This document shows, one piece after another, positions 58,430-64,000 of a DNA stretch of 64,000 bases. The stretch covers positions 2,294,001 through 2,358,000 of the forward strand of contig JAGTXZ010000018.1 in assembly GCA_018398575.1 (NCBI GenBank), given 5' to 3'. The translations under genes were made by a program, and so were the position numbers. The stretch is from Ampelomyces quisqualis. Lineage: Eukaryota; Ascomycota; Dothideomycetes; Pleosporales; Phaeosphaeriaceae. Numbering within the stretch: the stretch's first letter is position 1; the number at the start of each line of letters is the position of its first letter. The notes beneath the pieces were generated by a model. It did not search any database. It was not told the origin of the DNA and saw nothing but the letters and a program-made list of their open reading frames with translations.

Positions 58430-60700
58430 AGAATCCTACAGTTAGTAATTGTAGTGTAGAACAGTTTAGTTATGCGTTCTCCTTAGTAATTGCGTGTTTT
58501 ACAACTATAATCTTCTAGATTGTTTTTGCTCTAAGCCTGTACTGTTAATCTCTTAGAACGTCTCTTGCAGTATTAAACAAGCGCTTAACCCTAACTTCTA
58601 CAAGCTATACAGCTAATACGTCTTTAGCTACCTAGGCTAGGCGTAGATACGTGTCTACATTAGCCTGCTACTAGACAAGTATATTTAATAACTCTTCTTT
58701 ATCTTCCTTACTAGTTAGAGGAGTGCTAAAGTAGCAAAGAGCTTTTGTACAGAGTAGTCTAATGCTTGCGTTAGTTTTATAAGAGATATTAGCGCTTAAC
58801 CTACTAGACTGTGTTGTTTGAAAAGAAAGCTTTCTAAACTACTAGTGTTTAGGTAGACGCTGTAGTTGCAAAGGACAAACTAGAGTGCAGTCTCTGTTTA
58901 TTACTGCAGAGTTATTTTTGTATTAATTAATGTAGTCTAGGAACTAACGCTAGTATATATGTTTAAAGTCTAGTCCTTATATATTACCCTAGGTATTATT
59001 AGCAGTGCGCTGTAATAAATATGTGTAATAAACATAGTCTCTACCTTATATGCAGTAAGCTTCTAGGATAGATTAAAGACAGTTATAACGTTATAAAGAT
59101 ATCCTTGTTCCTTATCTGTGCGTAAATAATACTTTAACAACTTCTTCTTGCCTTTCTCTGCTGCTGCTTTTACTACAGCTAGCTACTCCTTGCAATAGCT
59201 AGTCTTATCCTTCTTGTTAGATAGCTTAGTTGTTATTTAATCTAAGAAGTTAAAAAGTTAGTTGTATATTAACTAGATGTACAGGGCCTAAGGTGTGTTG
59301 CTTTTACTAATTCTGTTAGTAGCTGTTTTAAAGTTTGCTAGCATGCGTGTTATTGCCCTAAGGTGTAACTACTTAGCAGGTGCTAGCTAAAGCCTTTTAA
59401 GGTCCTTAAAGTCTGCAACTGCGTTATTATTCTGTAAATTACTGCTGCTACCTTGCAGGGCCTAATTGAGTGTAATCTCTTGCTCTAGCTACTTATTAAT
59501 ATAAGTAGCTAGGGAGCAGGCGCGCTTGCACATATTATAGGTTAAATTCTACTTAGTCTTAATATTTTAAATTACACAGAGTTAATTTTTTGGCAGTATA
59601 TTAGATTGTACCTTTAGAAATTGTTTAAAACGTTAAAGGGACAAATTAATAGCAATACAAATTGCCTAGATCTAAGAGAGCTTAGTGCGTAATAAAGAAT
59701 TGTAATAAAGGGTGTAACATACCTTTTGCAAGGAGTTAGGCACTAATATGCTATTATTAATCTAGTAAACGTAATAGCGTTGCAGCTGCTAAGCCCCTTT
59801 AATCTTAGGCAAGGCTGTTAGCCTTAGGTAGGCTATTATGTCCTGCACTACTAGGTTAATAATATAGGCAAGGCATGGTATAGTGTTTTCCTTTGCGTTC
59901 TAAGAAACCCTCTTATTAGCAAGATTGCTTTCTAGGCTTCTGCTAAGGGTACTGTTGTTTAAAGCGTTGTTGCAGGTAACTGCTAGTAATTGTTTTAATG
60001 TTTTTGTGTTTTTAAGTACCTGCATAAGATCAGATGCTATAGAAACCCTAGTGTGCTGCCTACGCAAGGGCACAAAATCTAATAGAACCTCCCTTATCTG
60101 CTAACTAGTGTTAATATAATAGGCTTTAATAGCCAAAAAGCTTAGGTAGTTAGCTACAGACCAGGCGTTAAGAGCAATTAAGATTTTTGTTAACTTGCTA
60201 AAATTAGAAAGGAGGTTTTTAGTTACCTGCTTGTATTGTTTCTAAAGCATAAGAGTAAACTTGTATTGGCTAGGTATAGTAGTACTAGGCTAGAGAAACT
60301 CTATAAAGCGGCAAAATAAGAGTTGCTCTAATGTTTAAAAAGACTAGTTCCTATTAAGAAGTACCTATACAATTTCTAGTTTAAATTGCTAGGTAGTAAA
60401 CAGTTGCAGGAGTTGTAGACGTAATAGTGTAACAAATAGAAGTAGCTGCCTTATATAGATAGATTCTGTAACCTCTCTGCAACTATTAGACTAAAGGTAG
60501 TTACTAAAGTGTTTTGTCTCTATATACTTGTTAGTTAGGTGTTAAAGTATGTGCCTACAGTTTAGGCAATATACGTGTAGTTTGCTACTTTTAATATAGG
60601 CCCCTTCTCTAAATTAAGTCTATATAATAGCAGAACGTTTGGCTCTACCCTATTAAAGATTAGAATTATTAGGGTCTTAGGCCTATAACGTGTTCTGCTA
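58430..60700 (-). pseudogene. hAT transposase, RIP-inactivated
   Basis: Reading the minus strand from high to low coordinates, hAT blocks appear in the right order. About 60115-60190 gives ILIALNAWSVANYLSFLAI (the family's ALDxWTSxNxxxFLxI block), followed by REVLLDFVPL. About 59790-59990 gives ITCNNALNNSTLSRSLE and IPCLAYIINLVVQDI (the CDNASNN and IPCLAHxIQL blocks). About 58480-58700 gives VAKDVLAV and RLFNTARDVLRD (the C-terminal hAT dimerisation block). Numerous TAG/TAA codons lie at positions where homologues have Gln, plus frame changes, so it cannot encode a functional enzyme. The N-terminal end is not defined. Confidence 0.85.
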
Positions 60701-61199
60701 CTAGGCATCTTATGCAGCACATACAGTAGCATTGTCTTAAATTAGCTGCTTAAGGACAGTAACTGTTCTCTTAATTCTAGACTTAAGGATTTAGAAGGCG
60801 TTAAGTATAAATTTGTAGAGTATTTTAGGCAGATTAGAGTATAGGTTGTCTAGGAGTAAAGAGGAGTTGCTTAGGTCTATGTATGTAATAAAAAAGTATA
60901 ATAATAAAGTAGCAATGTCTTGTAAGAAGAGGGTAGTAATTGCAGTAACAATAGAATAGCAAAACTATAGTTTAGTGTTACTTTAAGTAAGAGAGGTAGG
61001 CGTTCTGCTAAAGGCGTTATTCCCCTAGTTAGAGGGCAGATAGTAGGGCTAAACTTTTAAAAATTAAGAAATTAGGTTTTACAGTAGTAGCAAAATTTTT
61101 AAGTCTTAACTATATTAGGCAATAATATACAGCAGATTTAATTATACATGTTACTTAGCGTCTAAACAGCCCTCTTAAGTACTATTAGAAAACCCCTCC

Positions 61200-62420
61200 T
61201 AGGTGCTATTGCTCTAATCCTTATCCTCCTTATCTTTATATTTATTAGGCAGCGTCTTGTAGTATGCCTCTAGCTCTTTACTAGAATCTTTAACCTCTTC
61301 TTTACATTTAGTCTTATTGCGTCCCTTAACGTATAGCCTATTACTATAGAGCTCTAGAGGCTAATTAAACATAGAAGGGGGTGTTAGCTTACGCCTTCTA
61401 GCAGACTAGTTAGAATAAGTACGTAATAAAATAATGTAATAAACTTACTGCTAATTCTAATTAGTTACTAGAGCCAACTTGTTAGGCGTTAGCTTATTGC
61501 AAAATTTAAGCTATTTAGCCTTAGCCTATAGTGTCTTAAAGCTATTCCTCTTAAGGAGGTGTAGCCTACAAGTATACTCCCTTTAGAGTATCTCCTCTAC
61601 AGCCCTACTAGGCCCATAAACGCAAGTATAAGCTTAAGCAGACAATTTTTTTTGCTTTAAGTCTAAAGTTACTGCAGAGGACCCCTTTATAACAATGTTA
61701 TAGGCGCGCATATTAATTTCAATTTAGATAGCCTTTTATTTTTAATTAACCCAAGCAATAGAGGCTGTTAACTACTTAGCTTTACATGTTAGTAAAAATA
61801 ATATAATAAAAAGGTGTAATAACTTACCAGATTGCTTGCTATCAAAACGCTTTACTGCCTAGGCCTTAAGCTTATGCTTAAGTTTCTTAGCTTGTTGCCT
61901 TAGAGATAACGCCTTGTACCTATTGCCTCTCTTAACCTTCTTCTTAAGCTAGTATTTAGCTAATTAGTCTAAGGACTTAGCCTTTGCAATAGCAGCTAGC
62001 TCCCTAGATTGTATAGCGCTGCTGCTAAGCTGCCTGCTAGGGTTAACTTAGAAATTTATTAGTTAGCCTTGCTTTAAAGTATTACTACTACAAGAGTTAA
62101 GGATATAGCTAATCTTATTATCCCTAGAAGCAAAACCCTAGACAAATTAGTACAATTCATAGCAAAGTTCTAAGAATGTTACTATTGTAAGCTAGGCCTA
62201 CTCCTCTTCCTTAAAATTTAGCAGAACTCTAACAGGAATAGGCGGCAGAAAGCCCTTAGGCTTGTTAACAACCTTAATTTCCTTAGACTTAACAGATTCT
62301 ATAGCGCTAAGTGTAATAAAGTAATATAATAAAGCGTGTTGCTATTGCAGGCGTATAGCTTTAGTGTTTTATTTTAGCAGCCTACAACTAATAACGCAGT
62401 AAGTTAGTCTATGCGCAAGC
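61200..62420 (-). pseudogene. second RIP-degraded ORF inside the hAT element
   Basis: Minus-strand fragments with coding character: KPKGFLPPIPVRVLLNF near 62270-62210, QSRELAAIAKAKS near 62010-61975, RQQAKKLKHKLKAQAVKRF near 61900-61850, and SSKELEAYYKTLPNKYKDK near 61290-61230. The last three are very basic and helical. They may be the 5' part of the transposase gene or a separate passenger gene. No family was recognised. Stops at Gln-like positions indicate RIP. Confidence 0.5.
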
Positions 62421-62768
62421 AGTCTACTAGCGTGTTTTCTGCCTACTACCTGCGCTTACTGCCTTTCAGCCTATTTTACATAAACAAATAACAAGTCTAT
62501 AAAAATCTACCCTTTAATTTTAATATATAGCTAGAACAAAAGCTAGCGCAATTCTAAGTAGGCCTGTAAGTTAACACAGTTTTTTATTACGTTCTAGTCT
62601 TCTAGTAGCGCCAGCAGTTTCAAATTAGCTCCTGCAGGAATTTTACGCTAAGACCTAATTTCCTGCGCCAAGCCTGCTTACCGCTTATTCACTAGGTACT
62701 AAAACAACCTAAATTATTACAATATTAAATCTACAACTCTACAACACTACTACTATAGCTCTACAAAA

Positions 62769-63324
62769 ATGCAAATCTAAAGTTAAGGACGCTGTTACTA
62801 GAGGCACTGTAGTTGCTAAAGACCTAGCTAGCAAGGCTGCTAGGAAATCTGCTAAGAAAAGCCTAGCTGCAAAAACTTAAAAAGCAGCTCCCAAAAAAAA
62901 AGGCACCTTAAGCTAAGCAGTAAGTTATCACAATTCTTTATTACGCTTATTTACTTACTACTTAAAGCTGTAGCGCTTAGAGAGATCCGCTAATACCAAA
63001 GGTCTACTAAGCTCCTTATCTGCAAGCTACCCTTTTAGCAACTCCTGCGCAAAATAGCTTAAGAATGCGTCTAAACTACTAGTAGTAATCTTTGCTTCTA
63101 AAAATTAGCTGTTAAGGCAGTTTAAGAGGCTGCTAAGGCCTATATAGTTGGTTTTTTTAAGGGTTTGTTTCCTAACCCTGTTTTTTTAACAAATTTCTAA
63201 CTAAATATAGATACAAATATAAATGCAATCTACGCAAAAAGGGTTACTATACAGGCGAAGGATGTCAGACTTGCGCTTAGGTACTATTAGAAGTTCAGCT
63301 CTTATTAGGCAATTGTGTAGGAGA
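62769..63324 (+). pseudogene. histone H3-like cargo gene, RIP-inactivated
   Basis: Plus-strand pieces in order. The tail piece 62770-62916 contains DLASKAARKSA, the H3 residue 18-29 core. The fold piece 62967-63162 contains AVALREIR, YQRSTKLLICKLPF, LLRKIA, and EAAKAYIVGFF. The third piece, from 63211, contains DTNINAIYAKRVTIQAKDV. These correspond to alpha-N, alpha-1, alpha-2 and alpha-3 of the histone fold. A canonical 48-nt intron (63163-63210, gt...ctaac...tag) joins FFK-D-TN exactly; the first junction (about 62920-62966) is not in phase. Stops TAA/TAG fall where Q occurs in H3 (before YQ, after LPF, after KIA, after CF, before EAA). Loop 1 between alpha-1 and alpha-2 reads about four residues longer than canonical H3, as in CENP-A, but the tail is H3-like. 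The element encloses it and its strand is opposite to the transposase. Confidence 0.85.
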
Positions 63325-63519
63325 TCTAGAATCTTCTACTTTTATGTATATTAGAAATAAAGACCTTATTTCCTCTTTATTGTAATAAAAATTTGTAATT
63401 ACTGTGCTATTTTTAATATCCTTAGCATAGTTTTTGCCCTTGTAAAATTAACTATATATTTAGAAACCTAATTTTATAAGATTAGTAGATATATACTTTA
63501 AATTTTATTTAATCGCGCA

Positions 63520-63669
63520 AAACTTATGCAACCCAACCTTAACCTGCAATTAATACCTCTAACCTAACCTTTACCTACTTTTAGCGTTAATTAAATGGGT
63601 AAGAGTTAGGTTAGGTATAGGGTCTTACGTAAAGGTACCCTACCCTAACCCAACTCCTACCCATTTACC
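63520..63669 (+). repeat. right inverted terminus with telomere-like array and hairpin
   Basis: Contains CCTAACCT/CCTTAACC arrays and ends CCCATTTACC. Bases 63593-63667 can fold on themselves: AAATGGGTAAGAGTTAGG pairs with the inverted CCCAACTCCTACCCATTT. Confidence 0.75.
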
Positions 63670-63673
63670 GCTG

Positions 63674-64000
63674 TACTGCTAACTATAGCTCTTTTAGCAT
63701 TAAAGAGTTTTTTTTGCATGTATATAAGAATGTCTGTTAGTCTATTATAGGGTACTATTCTTAACTGTTGTCTTTAGCTCTATGTTAACTAGTTTTATTC
63801 TTTAATTAGTCTTTTTACACTTTAGTCTAGTTCTTAAAGTGCGCATACTCTATAATTATTATAAGTATAGCTAATCTTATTTTTTCTATACTTATTATGT
63901 TTCTAAATATGCTACTATTATCTAAAGATAGCTCTTTTTTGTAAAGTATGTAGGCTTCTGTTAGTTAGTATACTGTAAATAGGACTGTTAGTTTCTATAA
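63674..64000. repeat. AT-rich repeat, right flank of hAT element
   Basis: Begins with the right copy of TACTGCTAACTA and continues as TA-rich sequence to the window end. Probably the other half of the repeat interrupted by the hAT insertion; no coding relic is identified. Confidence 0.5.

Larger units (their letters stand above)
57763..63673 (-). mobile_element. hAT-superfamily DNA transposon relic with cargo
   Basis: A 5.9-kb element with inverted terminal GGTAAATGGG (57767-57776) and CCCATTTACC (63660-63669), followed inward by telomere-like GGTTAGG arrays, and flanked by a 12-bp direct repeat. It carries a minus-strand hAT transposase relic, a second minus-strand ORF relic and a plus-strand histone H3-like sequence. 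TA-rich composition with TAA/TAG at glutamine positions shows RIP. The exact outer TIR bases do not match between the ends beyond the GGTAAATGGG core, so the boundaries are good to a few bases. Confidence 0.8.

Overview
The window is nuclear DNA from a filamentous ascomycete, most likely a Dothideomycete of the order Pleosporales. Support comes from short GT-AG introns (about 46-113 nt), Zn2Cys6 regulators, a CPS1/DIP2-type protein, an ascomycete laccase with a DSGL tail, and an AT-rich block whose reading frames carry stops mainly where glutamine codons are expected. That last pattern is the signature of repeat-induced point mutation (RIP), which turns CAA/CAG into TAA/TAG.

Layout. From 1 to about 36 kb is a gene-rich, mostly conserved segment. 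It holds a partial gene at the left edge, a Zn2Cys6 regulator, a peroxisomal acyl-CoA thioesterase divergent from a CPS1/DIP2 gene, and an ER ubiquitin-like (HERP/Usa1-type) gene divergent from mitochondrial phosphatidylserine decarboxylase. After a 2.5-kb empty stretch come a laccase, an FAD monooxygenase, an RTA1-type membrane protein, a second Zn2Cys6 regulator, a RING-finger gene interrupted by an in-frame stop, a coiled-coil protein, ribosomal protein S5 (uS7) and a membrane/coiled-coil protein. From 36 to 55 kb the segment looks accessory. It holds a carotenoid-oxygenase-family gene, an eroded zinc-finger gene, a secreted BBE-type FAD oxidase, a frameshifted GPI-protein-like gene, an SDR, a TauD-type dioxygenase and a stand-alone, stop-interrupted NRPS condensation domain. 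From 55.16 kb to the end is AT-rich, RIP-degraded repeat DNA.

The most interesting object is a 5.9-kb hAT transposon relic (about 57.76-63.67 kb) inside the AT-rich block. Its ends carry inverted GGTAAATGGG motifs followed by telomere-like TTAGG/GGTTAG arrays, and a 12-bp direct repeat flanks it. The hAT transposase is on the minus strand. Near the right end, on the plus strand, lies a recognisable intron-containing histone H3-like coding sequence, with an H3 tail core, histone-fold helices and a loop 1 that reads longer than canonical H3. It looks like captured cargo, and RIP has inserted stops into it.

How the genes may work together: the conserved genes serve separate processes (lipid metabolism, ER-associated degradation, translation). 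The oxidase, SDR, dioxygenase and condensation-domain neighbourhood at 42-55 kb could be the remains of a secondary-metabolite locus, but that is inference. All protein calls come from reading translations by eye, without database searches.
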